From Eurosta solidaginis (Eukaryota; Arthropoda; Insecta; Diptera; Tephritidae): a DNA stretch of 64,000 nt. The position numbers and the translations under genes are program-made. Numbering within the stretch: position 1 is the first letter of the stretch; every line of letters starts with the position of its first letter. The stretch is taken from NCBI RefSeq assembly GCF_040869045.1, contig NC_090324.1:189160028-189224027 (forward strand), written 5' to 3'. The notes under the pieces were generated by a model, which was not told the origin of the DNA, ran no database searches, and worked only from the letters and a program-made list of their open reading frames with translations. Below, in pieces: positions 43,811 to 54,511 of this stretch.

Positions 43811-45156
43811 AAAATGTGGACCAGGGTGACCCAGAACATCATCTGTCGGGTAGCGCTAATTTATTTATATATATAATGCCTCGAACAGTATTCCTGCCAA
43901 CATTCGAAGGACTTTTGATTTCGCCCTGCAGAACTTTTTCATTTTATTCTACTTAATATGGTAGGTGTCACACCCATTTTACAAAGTTTTTTTCTAAAGT
44001 TATATTTTGCGTCAATAAACCAATCCAATTACCATGTTTCATCCCTTTTTTCGTTCTTGGTATAGAATTATGGCATTTTTTAATTTGTCTTAATTTTCGA
44101 TATCGAAAAAGTGGGTGTGGTCATAGTCGGATTTCGGCCATTTTTTATAGCAATAAAAAGTGAGTTCAGATAAGTATGTGAAATGAGTTTAGTAAAAATA
44201 TATCGATTTTTGCTCAAGTTATCGTGTTAGCGGCCGAGCGGAAGGACAGACCGTCGACTGTGTATAAAAACTGGGCGTGGCTTCAATCGATTTCGCCCTT
44301 TTTCACAGAAAAGAGTTATCCTCCTAGAGTCCAAGCCCCTACCTAATTTCACAAGGATTGGTAAATTTTTGTTCGACTTATGGCATTAAAACTATCCTAG
44401 ACAAATTAAATGGAAAAGGGTGGAGCCACGCCCATTTTTAAATTTTCTTTTATTTTTGTATTTTGTTGCACCATGTCATTACTGTAGTTGAATGTAGACA
44501 TAATTTACTTATATACTGTAAAGATATTAAATTTTTTGTTAAAATTTGAATTAAAAAAATTTTTTTTTAAGTGGGCGTGGTAGTAGTCCGATTTTGCAAA
44601 TTTTTATTAAGCATATATATAGTAATAGGAGTAACGTTCCTGCCTAATTTCATCATGATATCTTCAACGATTGTCAAATTACAGCTTGCAAAACTTTTAA
44701 ATTACCTTCTTTTAAAAGTGGGTCGTTCCACGCCCGTTGTCCAAAATTTTACTAATTTTCTATTCTGCGTAATAAGTTCAACTCACCTACCAAGTTTCAT
44801 CGCTTTATCCGTCTTTGGTAATGAATTATCGCACTTTTTCGGTTTTTCGAAATTTTCGATATAGAAAAAGTGGGCGTGGTTATAGTCCGATATCGTTCAT
44901 TTTAAATAGCGATCTGAGATGAGTGCCCAGGAACCTACATACCAAATTTCGTCAAGATACCTCAAAATTTACTCAAGTTATCGTGTTAATAGGCAGACGG
45001 ACGGACGGACATGGCTCAATCAAATTTTTTTTCGATACTGATGATTTTGATATATGGAAGTCTATATCTAACTCAATTCCTTTATACCTGTACAGCCAAC
45101 CGTTATCCAATCAAAGTTAATATACTCTGTGAGCTCTGCTCAACTGAGTATAAAAA
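43811..45156 (+). other. Right arm of Helentron derivative 2
   Basis: Noncoding. It includes TTTTCGATATCGAAAA, several gtgggcgtgg modules, and ggacggacggacatggctc near 45000. The terminus IR partner is at 45141-45152. Confidence 0.65.
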
Positions 45157-45229
45157 AGGACATGTGTCTTAAGGATACAAAAAAACAAGGCTGTAAATTT
45201 TTTGATCTTAATAAAAAATACAGGCATAT

Positions 45230-45988
45230 GGTAACGAATTTACTGAAATGCCTCTTACTTGCTACCTTCTGCTAACGTTCGAACCACTAACTGTTGAATA
45301 AATAACTCCACTCTTCAATAATGCAAAATGGCCTTTATTAAATTACTTCTAAATAACACTATTATTTCTCGCCAGATATCGTCTTAAATCAAACTGATTG
45401 TCGCGCCTCTACTGTCGCTGCCTTTTATACTGTCTGATTTCCTCGTTGCATATTTCTAGGCTTTTCTATTTCCAGAATTTACTAGTTAGTTATCAGCTAT
45501 AAAATTACTCAGCTGTAACTACAGATGCATGATTTAATAGCTTCTCTCAAACCCCATGCGCTTGTATGTGTGAGCGACATTTGCACAACCATTGCATAGT
45601 TTCGGGAGTATCTCAGATTTATTAAGCCTTTCCATATGAACCACTTTCATTTTGGTTCGTGGTTTGCCAATGGTTTGTATGCGGTACACTACATCGTTGA
45701 TCCGTTTTACAACTTTGTATGGGCCTTCCCAATTACACTGCAATTTCGGGGACAAACCTGTTTTTCGTTGTGTGTTGTATAACAGCACCAAATCTCCTTC
45801 CTCAAGACCTTCCGAATTAATTGCTTTATCGTACCTCGCTTTCATCTTGTCACTCATAATCTTTGCTCGTTGCCTTACCAGATCGTGTATCTCTCTCAGC
45901 TCTTCTTCCAAGACACCAGTGGATTTCTTGACATTTCTCTCCGCATCGGCATCTATCCCATACTTCCAATCAGCTGGCAGTCGAAGGT
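45230..45988 (-). mobile_element. gypsy-B fragment (LTR plus integrase C-terminus) in the first duplicate
   Basis: The left LTR begins at 45230 (its first base is mutated, GGTAACG) and runs to about 45617. The integrase C-terminal frame runs 45988-45534 on the minus strand: LVRQRAKIMSDKMKARYDK, EEGDLVLLYNTQRKTGLSPKL, and WEGPYKVVKRINDVVYRI (the chromodomain-less C-terminal barrel typical of gypsy integrases). At 45989 it fuses to Helentron monomer sequence. Confidence 0.75.
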
Positions 45989-46049
45989 GTGTTTTAAAAG
46001 GGAGTGGTTGTAGTTGTATATGTGAAGGCGTTTTCGAGATATAGACCAA

Positions 46050-47392
46050 AATGTGGACCAGGGTGACCCAGAACATCATCTGTCGGGTAGCGCTAATTTA
46101 TTTATATATGTAATGCCTCGAACAGTATTCCTGCCAACATTCGAAGGACTTTTGATTTCGCCCTGCAGAACTTTTTCATTTTATTCTACTTAATATGGTA
46201 GGTGTCACACCCATTTTACAAAGTTTTTTTCTAAAGTTATATTTTGCGTCAATAACCCAATCCAATTACCATGTTTCATCCCTTTTTTCGTACTTGGTAT
46301 AGAATTATGGCATTTTTTAATTTGTCTTAATTTTCGATATCGAGAAAGTGGGCGTGGTCATAGTCGGATTTCGGCCATTTTTTATAGCAATAAAAAGTGA
46401 GTTCAGATAAGTACGTGAAATGAGTTTAGTAAAAATATATCGATTTTTGCTCAAGTTATCGTGTTAGCGGACGAGCGGAAGAACAGACCGTCGACTGTGT
46501 ATAAAAACTGGGCGTGGCTTCAATCGATTTCGCCCTTTTTCACAGAAAAGAGTTATCCTCCTAGAGTCCAAGCCCCTACCAAATTTCATAAATATTGGTA
46601 AATTTTTGTTCGACTTATGGCATTAAAGCTATCCTAGACAAATTAAATTAAAGGGTGGAGCCACGCCCATTTTTAAATTTTCTTTTATTTTTGTATTTTG
46701 TTGCACCATGTCATTACTGTAGTTGAATGTAGACATAATTTACTTATATACTGTAAAGATATTAAATTTTTTGTTAAAATTTGACTTAAAAAAATTTTTT
46801 TTTAAGTGGGCGTGGTAGTTGTCCGATTTTGCAAATTTTTATTAAGCATATATATAGTAATAGGAGTAACGTTCCTGCCTAATTTCATCATGATATCTTC
46901 AACGATTGTCAAATTACTGCTTGCAAAACTTTTAAATTACCTTCTTTTAAAAGTGGGTCGTGCCACGCCCGTTGTCCAAAATTTTACTAATTTTCTATTC
47001 TGCGTCATAAGTTCAACTCACCTACCAAGTTTCATCGCTTTATCCGTCTTTGGTAATGAATTATCGCACTTTTTCGGTTTTTCGAAATTTTCGATATAAA
47101 AAAAGTGGGCGTGGTTATAGTCCGATATCGTCCATTTTAAATAGCGATCTGAGATGAGTGCCCAGGAACCTACATACCAAATTTCGTCAAGATACCTCAA
47201 AATTTACTCAAGTTATCGTGTTAGTAGGCAGACGGACGGACGGACATGGCTCAATCAAATTTTTTTTCGATACTGATGATTTTGATATATGGAAGTCTAT
47301 ATCTAACTCAATTCCTTTATACCTGTACAGCCAACCGTTATCCAATCAAAGTTAATATACTCTGTGAGCTCTGCTCAACTGAGTATAAAAAA
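46050..47392 (+). other. Duplicated right arm of Helentron derivative 2
   Basis: Second copy of 43811-45156 created by the 2.24-kb tandem duplication. Its terminus lies at 47377-47390. Not an independent insertion. Confidence 0.75.
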
Positions 47393-47464
47393 GGACATGT
47401 GTCTTAAGGATACAAAAAAACAAGGCTGTAAATTTTTTGATCTTAATAAAAAATACAGGCATAT

Positions 47465-47852
47465 TGTAACGAATTTACTGAAATGCCTCATATTTGCTAC
47501 CTTCTGCTAACGTTCGAACCACTAACTGTTGAATAAATAACTCCACTATTCAATAATGCAAAATGGCCTTTATTAAATTACTTCAAAATAACACTATTAT
47601 TTCTCGCCAGATATCGTCTTAAATCAAACTGATTGTCGCGCCTCTACTGTCGCTGCCTTTTATACTGTCTGATTTCCTCGTTGCATATTTCTAGGCTTTT
47701 CTATTTCCAGAATTTACTAGTTAGTTATCAGCTAAAAAATTACTCAGCTGTAACTACAGATGCATGATTTTATAGCTTCTCTCAAACCCCATGCGCTTGT
47801 ATGTGTGAGCGACATTTGCACAACCATTGCATAGTTTCGGGAGTATCTAAGA
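47465..47852 (-). repeat. gypsy-B 3' LTR, truncated
   Basis: Matches the 5' LTR from TGTAACG to about ...atctaagatttat, then stops. The missing part contains the U3 start. Confidence 0.75.
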
Positions 47853-49237
47853 TTTATTAAGCCTTTCCATATGAACCACTTTCATTTTGGTTCGTGGTTT
47901 GCCAATGGTTTGTATGCGGTACACTACATCGTTGATCCGTTTTACAACTTTGTATGGGCCTTCCTAATTACACTGCAATTTCGGAGACAAACCTGTTTTT
48001 CGTTGTGTGTTGTATAACAGCACCAAATCTCCTTCCTCAAGACCTTCCGAATTAATTGCTTTATCGTACCTCGCTTTCCTCTTGTCACTCATAATCTTTC
48101 CTCGTTGCCTTACCAGATCGTGTATCTCTCTCAGCTCTTCTTCCAAGACACCAGTGGATTTCTTGACATTTCTCTCCGCATCGGCATCTATCCCTTACTT
48201 CCAATCAGCTGGCAGTCGAAGGTCATTGCCAAAAATTACGTTTTCGGGAGTTGGGCCCGTTGTCTCATGTACTGCCGATCGGTAGGCCATCAAGAATAAT
48301 GATATGCATGTATCCCACTCCTTATGGTACTTGTCTACTACTTTCCTTAAATGCTCCTCCAATGTTCTATTGAAGCTTTCCACTCGGACTGAGGATGCAA
48401 TGCAGTTGTCCGTGTTTTTCGAATGCCCAACTTCTTACACATTTCTTGGAACACAGCTGATTCAAAATTCCTGCGTTGGTCAGAATGTAACTCCATTGGT
48501 ACACCATACCTTGCAACCCAGTCATTTGTAACCACTTCTGCTACTGTTTCCGCTTCTTGGTTTGGGATTGGGTATACCTCTGGCCATTTACTGAAATAAT
48601 CCATAACCACCAGTACGTATTTGTTTCCACGGTTACTAGTAGGAAATGGACCTGCGACATCCATGGCGATCCTTTCAAATGGTGCACCTGAAATATACTG
48701 CTTCATCTGGCCATGACTTCGTACTTTGGGCCCTTTCGCTCTGTTGCAAACCTCGCAGTATGCAATCCACTCGGTGACCGACGGACGGCAGCCAACCCAA
48801 TAGAATCTCTGCGTAATTTTCCCAGGCGTCTTCGTGATTCCAAGATGACCTCCACTTGGACCATTATGCAGCTCGCTGAGCACGTCAGGAATCCTCTTTC
48901 TGGGAACAACTATCAGTTTCTCCTTGCATTGACCATCCTCACTCTCCCATACTCGATGCAAGCAACCGGATATCAATTCTAAACTGCTCCACTGTGCCCA
49001 ATGTGACTTCGCAATGGGACTCTCTGCTGACATCTCCTCTCTGCTTGGTCTTTCGTTTCGTTCGAGCCCTTGCATAACATGTGACAGATCTGTATCTTCT
49101 AGCTGACACTTTCTTAGTTGTTCCTTGTCCCATTCACCCGTACACGTTATAGTCATTAGCCGGACATCTATAATATCTTCTTTAGCCTCGCCCTTTGAAC
49201 AATGCTTGCATTCCAAACTACATGGTCTTCGTGACAT
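47853..49237 (-). pseudogene. gypsy-B integrase
   Basis: The frame 49237-48347 contains the zinc-binding region (LHNGPSGGHLGITKT...YCEVCNRAKGPK), IAMDVAGPFPTSNRG with the first catalytic Asp, LVVMDYFSKWPEVYPI, and LHSDQRRNFES with the second Asp (Arg where Gly is usual). The Glu and following helix (SFNRTLEEHLRKVVDK) are in another frame (48383-48195). The C-terminal barrel is in 48146-47853. Two frameshifts and at least one stop (near 47965) make it non-functional. The final residues run into the truncated LTR. Confidence 0.82.
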
Positions 49238-49591
49238 TGCATCAGCATTTCCATGGGTACTACCTTTTGGATGCTCAACGGAAAAGTCATAGCTTTGTAG
49301 CCGCTCGATCTATCGTGCTAATTGTCCTTCCGGATTACGGAACTGCAGAAGCCATTTCAACGCTGCGTGGTCTGTCCTGACACTGAATCGCTGGCCGCAG
49401 AGGCATTTGTGAAAATGTGTAATGCAATCTACCAATGCCACCAGCTCTCTCCGTGTAACGCAATAGTTCCTCTCTGGTTTTCCAATCGAACGGCTGTAAT
49501 ATGCAACTACCTTCTCCTGTCCATTGACCAGTTGTTATAAAACGCCTCCTATAGCATATCCACTCGCATCTGTATCTAGAATAAATGTTGC
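49238..49591 (-). pseudogene. gypsy-B RNase H region
   Basis: Heavily frameshifted. The 49676-49335 frame and its neighbours contain recognisable RNase H pieces (the plus-strand complement encodes ...TDASGYAIGG-like and VRTDHAALKWLL-like segments). Residue-level reading is unreliable because of indels. Confidence 0.55.
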
Positions 49592-50712
49592 TCATGGAAT
49601 CCGATATGCCAACATAGGGGTAGTGCACAAACGCTCCTTCAATATTTGGAAAGCCACCTCGTGCTCCTTCTTCCATTCAAAAGCTTTATATTTTCTTGTA
49701 AGCTCATGGAGGCTATGGACTACGCTGGAAAAGTTTAGCACAAATCGGCGGTAATAGGAGCACAGCCAAAGGAAACTTATCAATTCATGCAGATACAGTG
49801 GTCTTGGCCAATCCTTTACTGCTTCTATCTTTTCATTCGCAGTACAAGTGCCTTCTGTCGTTACCTTGTGACCTAAATAATTTACTTCCGTTTTAAACAG
49901 CGTACACTTTTTGGGACTTAGTTTCAGACCAGCGCCAGCTATTCTCTGGAAAACTTCCTTTAAGTTTTTAAGATGTTCATCAAAGTTCTTGCCTAATACG
50001 ATGATGTCGTCCAGGTACAACAAGCATGTTTTCCAATGTAGTCCTTTCAATACCTGATCCATGAGTCTCTCGAAAGTAGCTGGTGTATTACATAGTCCAA
50101 AGGGCATTACTGTAAATTGCTAAAGACCATCACAGACACTGAAGGCTGTTTTCTCTTTGTCTTCCTCTTTCAGCTCCACTTGCCAGTAGCTGATTTTAAA
50201 GTGCATGGTGGAAAACCATTTCGTACCAGAGCGCGAGTCCAGAGTGTCGTCAAATCTTGGCAATGGGTAACTATCTTTTTCGTGACGTCATTCAACTTGC
50301 GGTAGTGCACGCAAAACCTCATTTCCCCATCCTTCTTCTTCACAATTACCACAGGTGAGCTCCGTGGACTAGCTGATGCTTCGATGACGCCGCTGTCGCT
50401 CATTTCTTGTACGATTTGACTCACAACTTCCCGTTTCGCCAGTGGAGCACTACGAGAAGCTTGACGTATCGGCCTCGTGTCTCCAGTGTCAATTTGATGT
50501 TTCACAACATTGGTGCGTCCTGGTTTGGAACCATCCTGGTCAAATATGTTTGCGTACTTTAGGAGCAGTTGCTTTGCCTTACTCTGATAATCTTCCTCTA
50601 GCCCCTCCGTCCATGCTGTGATGTCATTTGAAAGATCAGTATTACTAGATGAAACGTGGTCCTGGAGCTGTTCATAGTAAATACCTACTTCAGCCTCTTG
50701 GCATCTTCCCAA
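49592..50712 (-). pseudogene. gypsy-B reverse transcriptase
   Basis: Frame 50712-50170: VKHQIDTGDTRPIRQ, GVIEASASPRSSPVVIVKKK and MRFCVHYRKLNDVTKK (fingers/palm). The frame is lost across the first-Asp motif region (50107-50280). Frame 50107-49592: MPFGLCNTPATFERLMDQVL, CLLYLDDIIVLGKNF with the YLDD catalytic pair, and the thumb SFLWLCSYYRRFVLNFS. RT copies element RNA into DNA in the cytoplasmic particle. Two main frame breaks; the catalytic Asp pair is retained. Confidence 0.85.
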
Positions 50713-50718
50713 AATAGC

Positions 50719-51240
50719 TCATTTCGTCAGTTTGAGTGGTGACTTGAACTCATTGGGTACTCTTGACGGAATACGACCATCTTGTTTTGTAGCCTCGTAG
50801 CCTCTCTCGTAGCCGAAATTAAGTCGCACATCCATGTTCTTATATCCCATCGTCTTGCTTTGCATATCGATCTTGATGCCCTGGTCGTTTAAGAAGTCCA
50901 CTCCAATTATGATTTCATCAACATTCTCGGCCACTATAAAATTGTGTACTACCGTGACGTTCCCAATTGCGACTTAACATGCTACTTCTCTAAGAACCGT
51001 GCTGTCTTCTCCAGTGGCTGTACCCAATCTTGCTTCATGCAATGGTCTTATCTTCTTGTTGACTAAATCCGCTGGAATGATGGAATGAGATGCACCCGTA
51101 TCTACAGTCAGTAAACGTTCCTTTCCATCCACATGTCCTCCGGCAGTAAGATTGTTTGACCTTCTTCCAATTTGCGGGATAGAGATTATGGGGCATTCAA
51201 TTGAGGGAGCCAGCTGTCGCTCTTGCGGCTGACTCTCTTT
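50719..51240 (-). pseudogene. gypsy-B aspartic protease region
   Basis: Around 51115-51080 the minus strand encodes LLTVDTGASHSIIPA, an intact D-T-G-A-S active site. The 50934-50719 frame then carries EIIIGVDFLNDQGIKID (the ILG/IIG-x-D-F motif of retropepsins) and the basic linker to RT. A frameshift near 50975 and a stop lie between the two. Confidence 0.72.
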
Positions 51241-51249
51241 AGTTTAACG

Positions 51250-52464
51250 ATTGAGTGGACTTGGAGTTTTGCTCATCTCCGTCAGCTCTGCGTTTACGGC
51301 CACCCAGATTGTTGGAACTATTATGACGGGTGCTGCAATGACGTGCAATGTAGCCTGGGTTTCCGCACTTGAAACATTTCATAACTCCAGGGTTTTTCTG
51401 TTGTGATCCCTTCCAAAATTGTGTCCACCCAATCTGGCCTTTCTACTTCCACACGATGGGCTTTGTACGCTGGCTTACTCAAAAGTGAGGCCGTTTTCTG
51501 AGTCAGTTTATAGGATACCGTTTCAGCGAATGTTTGCTTTGGGTTCGCGTATTTGGCTCGCTTCGTTTCGACGTCCCTTATGCCGTTTATAAAGCTCTAA
51601 ATCTTTACCCTTTCAGGGTATTCCACGGGCGCGTTCGCATTTGCAAGATGAGCTAATATTTCAACATCCGAAGAAAACTCCTGCAATGTCTCATTTGCTT
51701 TTTGGTAACGGTTTTGCAACTCAATTTGGTATATCTGTTTTCTATGCTCGCTTCCACAACGTCTCTCGACAGCGGCCATCAATTATTCATAACTGTTCCG
51801 TTCGTACTCTGGAATTGTCTGTAAGATTTCCGCTGCAGGCCCTTTCAATGCCACGAACAGTGCAGCAACTTTATCTTCCGCATTCCAGTTGTTCACTGCT
51901 GCGGTGTTCTCAAACTGTAGCTTGAAGACCTGGAAAGGAACAGAACCGTCAAAAGATGGAGTTTTTACCTTCTTATTACTCGCTGAAGCAGCCGGGCGAT
52001 TAAGTTGCAATTCCTGTATGCGACCTCTCAAAGCATCCACCTCTGCGCCTCGAATTTTTCTTCAAACTGCATTATTTTTTCGTCCATGCACCCTTCGAGT
52101 TTTGGTGATATACGCGCCTCTTGTGCTTCTAGTTGTATTGTTATGCGTGTCTTTTGGTCTTCCAGCTGTGATGAAATTTGTGTTTCCTGGATGTTACTGT
52201 CGACGTTTGTGCAGATATTGCAGCTAATATTGTGTTCAAGTATGTGTTCGCCATTGCCTGCGGTGTTTCGTTTTTCTCCTCAATTTTTGTTGTTGTCTCG
52301 TCGCCATCAAGATGAAAGACATACTCTTCCACGTTAATTCCTCCTGCTTCCATTGCCTCTCGTAGTCTTGCCTGAAGTTCGAGTTTATTGCCGGTTGTAT
52401 TCAATCCACGGCCCTCCAACTCCTTCTTCAGTTGCTGGATCTTAAATTCACTCCACTTTGCCAT
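51250..52464 (-). pseudogene. gypsy-B Gag with SAP-like N-terminus
   Basis: ATG at 52464 (MAKWSEFKIQQL). Residues about 1-40 have the SAP-motif spacing (KIQQLKKELEGRGLNTTGNK). SAP domains bind AT-rich DNA or nuclear scaffold in other proteins. Further pieces are 52040-51783 (VKTPSFDGSVPFQVFKLQFE, the capsid start) and 51782-51597 (QIYQIELQNRYQKANETLQEF, the gag core). Near 51330-51370 the zinc knuckle CFKCGNPGYIARHC has Tyr where the conserved His should be (codon at 51350-51352). Frames break near 52140-52040 and 51597. Confidence 0.78.
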
Positions 52465-52506
52465 GTCCAAGTTGTATTCGAAGTCTTCGAAATTTATTCA
52501 ACAATT

Positions 52507-52521
52507 CCTCTTCTGACACCA
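52507..52521 (-). promoter_or_regulatory. gypsy-B primer-binding site
   Basis: The minus strand reads TGGTGTCAGAAGAGG two bases inside the 5' LTR. The 3' acceptor sequence it implies (ending TGACACCA) resembles leucine tRNAs; that tRNA assignment is tentative. Confidence 0.6.
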
Positions 52522-52523
52522 AT

Positions 52524-53059
52524 TGTAACGGATTTACTGAAATTCCTCTTATCTGCAACCTTGTGCTAACGTTCGAATCACTAAACTGTTGAATAAATAA
52601 CTCCACTATTCAATAATGCAAAATGGCCTTTATTAAAGTACTTCGCAACAACACTATTATTGCTCGCCAGATAGCTTCTTAAATCAAACTGATTGTCGCG
52701 CTCCTACTGTTGCTGCCTTTTATACTGTCTGATTTCCTCGTTGCATATTTCTAGGCTTTTCTATTTCCAGAACTTACTAGTTAGTTATCAACTATAAATA
52801 TACTCAGCTGTAACTAGAAATGCATTATTTTATAGCTTCTCTCAAACCCCATGCGCATGTATGTGTAAGCGACACTTGCACAACCATTGCATACTTTCGG
52901 GAATATCTCAGATTTATGCATGTGGTTCTCTTTTGCTTTTCCGCTGCGTGTACGTACATATGTGTAGACATAATGATTGAATTATTGATGTGCATACAAG
53001 TCACTGCTTAGCATCGGCTTAGAGATGATAGTATCCCTTAGTGCTGCAAATATTCGTCA
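52524..53059 (-). repeat. gypsy-B 5' LTR
   Basis: TGTAACGGATTT...TATTCGTCA, 536 bp. It includes the part missing from the 3' LTR. Its outer edge abuts aattgattgcaatag, which belongs to the gypsy-A flank, so the normal ATAT target duplication is absent. Confidence 0.8.
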
Positions 53060-53205
53060 AATTGATTGCAATAGATTTCACAAAAAAATTCTATGATTTA
53101 TAATATCACTTAAACTTTCATATATATACGTGTGGGGGGGGGGGGGGGGGGGGGATTCATGCCTACCAAAGACAAACTTTGTTGTTGGGAGTCATTTCTG
53201 TACTC
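53060..53205. other. gypsy-A 5' flank fragment, unit 3
   Basis: Starts inside the flank (aattgattgcaa) and includes a G run near 53134-53154. A short deletion removes the catcggagctaacgc part. The gypsy-A body that should precede it is gone. Confidence 0.65.
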
Positions 53206-54511
53206 AAAAAAAAAAAAACAAGGTATGGATATGTTTCATTGGAATTTTATACATTATACTACACAAATTATATGAAATTGACTGCTTGTTTATATAATGC
53301 CTAAAATCCTTAAATTTTTAGAGCAGCTTATAAAAAAAACTCGAATAAGGACTTCCCTTGTATCTGTAGCAAAATAAAAGAAATGCATTTTAATGAATAA
53401 AAATATAAGAAATTCGAAAATATGCCAATAGCCGGCCAACCTAATACGGCTATGCCATCTATGGGCTATTGCCAGGGTCTGCCATCCTACTTCCAACTCC
53501 TATCTCGTTTAATTGGGTGATTATAAGATGGTACGTTTAGAAATGATTGAAACATATATTTGTATTTGGAAATGAGTATTGGCAATTTTAAGTCGACTGA
53601 TGTTATTGGCGGAATTGAAATTTACTCATTGGTGGGCGCCAATTTCAACCAGCGGAGCTGCTGTAAAATACCAACAATGACATTATGTTCGATCACCATA
53701 TATATGTATGTATATATGGTATTTAAAGTTATTAAAAGTTTGCTTGTAAAAAAAACATCTACTTCTGTCTGGGCGCTATAATAAATATAGCAGCCCGTTT
53801 GTATGTTTTTGTTTGGGCGCCATACTTATTGTAAGGTACACCTAGTGTGGATCCGCCCCTTTGCGCAATCAAGGTGCGTTACCACCAGCTAGCTCAGTGT
53901 GAGGGTTCGGGGCTTTAACCCTTGTCCACCTTGGTGCGGGGCGGATGTTACAACCATCTCCTCTTCCTGTAGAAATGTACACACTTCGCAGGAAGCCCAC
54001 CCTAACTTGGACCGCTCTATCATTTCGGCTTTCAGCGGGTCCCCTTTTTCTTCTGCTCCGTCTGACCCCTCTTACCTACCCTGTCGTCAGCCTCCCCCTC
54101 CACAACCGATCCAATTAGCACACCATATTACATTTTTTTTTTTCAATATAAAATTTTAATAAAAAAAAAACTTACTATCTATACAGATAATATTTAATCA
54201 AATGCTTCATAAACTTCCGGCTTTGAATTTTACAAAAATCTCCTAAAGAGTAAGGGTATGTAGCCGGGATAACCATAAATATGCTCGTAACAAAGATTTT
54301 ATATTTCTAGAGCACATACGCAAAATATTACATACAAAATCATCAAAATTTATGTATAGGTTTAGGTATATATCTTTCCAGGCGGTAACGTAAAATTAAC
54401 CCCGATTCCACAAAACATTTAAATCAAACAAAAAAAAAAAGGACATGTGTCTTAAGGATACAAAAAAACAAGGCTCTAAACTGTTTGACCTTAATAAAAA
54501 ACACATTCATA
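53206..54511. other. Blocks F and G of the base unit, copy 3
   Basis: Near-complete match to 39555-40879 plus 45157-45229. It includes the hairpin 53829-53953, the unoccupied A-run target of Helentron 2 (about 54430-54440), and the unoccupied LTR target tcatataataaagg (54507-54520). Confidence 0.7.
53829..53953. other. Conserved long hairpin in block F, copy 3
   Basis: Third copy of the TTGTAA...TTACAA hairpin. One outer base has changed (gtaagg for gtaacg), and the arms are otherwise kept. Confidence 0.6.

Larger units (their letters stand above)
40880..45156 (+). mobile_element. INE-1/DINE-1-like Helentron derivative 2 (complete)
   Basis: Uninterrupted member of the family: left terminus CAAGTAAGGAAGGC, subterminal ATACTCAGCTGAG, about 21 monomers of 130 bp, right arm, and terminus CTCAACTGAGTAT plus A. 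The target is an A run: units 1 and 3 show it unoccupied (30295-30330 and 54424-54450, aaatcaaaca-A(n)-ggacatgtgt). No target duplication, no ORF. As a 4.28-kb, non-coding, subterminally inverted element with a satellite-like centre it fits fly Helentron-derived INE-1-type elements. Confidence 0.7.
43753..48224. repeat. 2.24-kb tandem duplication (43753-45988 and 45990-48224)
   Basis: Both halves run from the last 130-bp monomer (tgttttaaaagggagtgg) through the Helentron 2 right arm and terminus, the gypsy-B left LTR, and the integrase C-terminus. The first half then jumps back to monomer sequence at 45989/45990, where the second continues into integrase. Offsets of 2235-2237 bp hold throughout, with about 98-99% identity. 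Confidence 0.85.
47465..53059 (-). mobile_element. Ty3/gypsy retrotransposon 'gypsy-B'
   Basis: Minus strand: 5' LTR 52524-53059, primer-binding site TGGTGTCAGAAGAGG, gag with SAP-like N-terminus, protease, RT, RNase H, integrase, 3' LTR 47465-47852. The 3' LTR lacks the first roughly 145 bp found in the 5' LTR, and integrase codons run straight into it, so the pol end, purine tract and U3 start were deleted. The element occupies the same base of block G as the solo LTR at 30391. The right flank (aattgattgc) is not block G but the gypsy-A 5' flank of unit 3, so several kilobases were deleted on that side. Many frameshifts. Confidence 0.85.

Noticed and set aside
41065..43842. Minus-strand ORFs with repeated KILIITFHLMPISYKQILESPL-type peptides
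   Set aside because: They arise from translating the 130-bp monomer (130 is not a multiple of 3, so the frame closes after a few monomers). No sign of selection.
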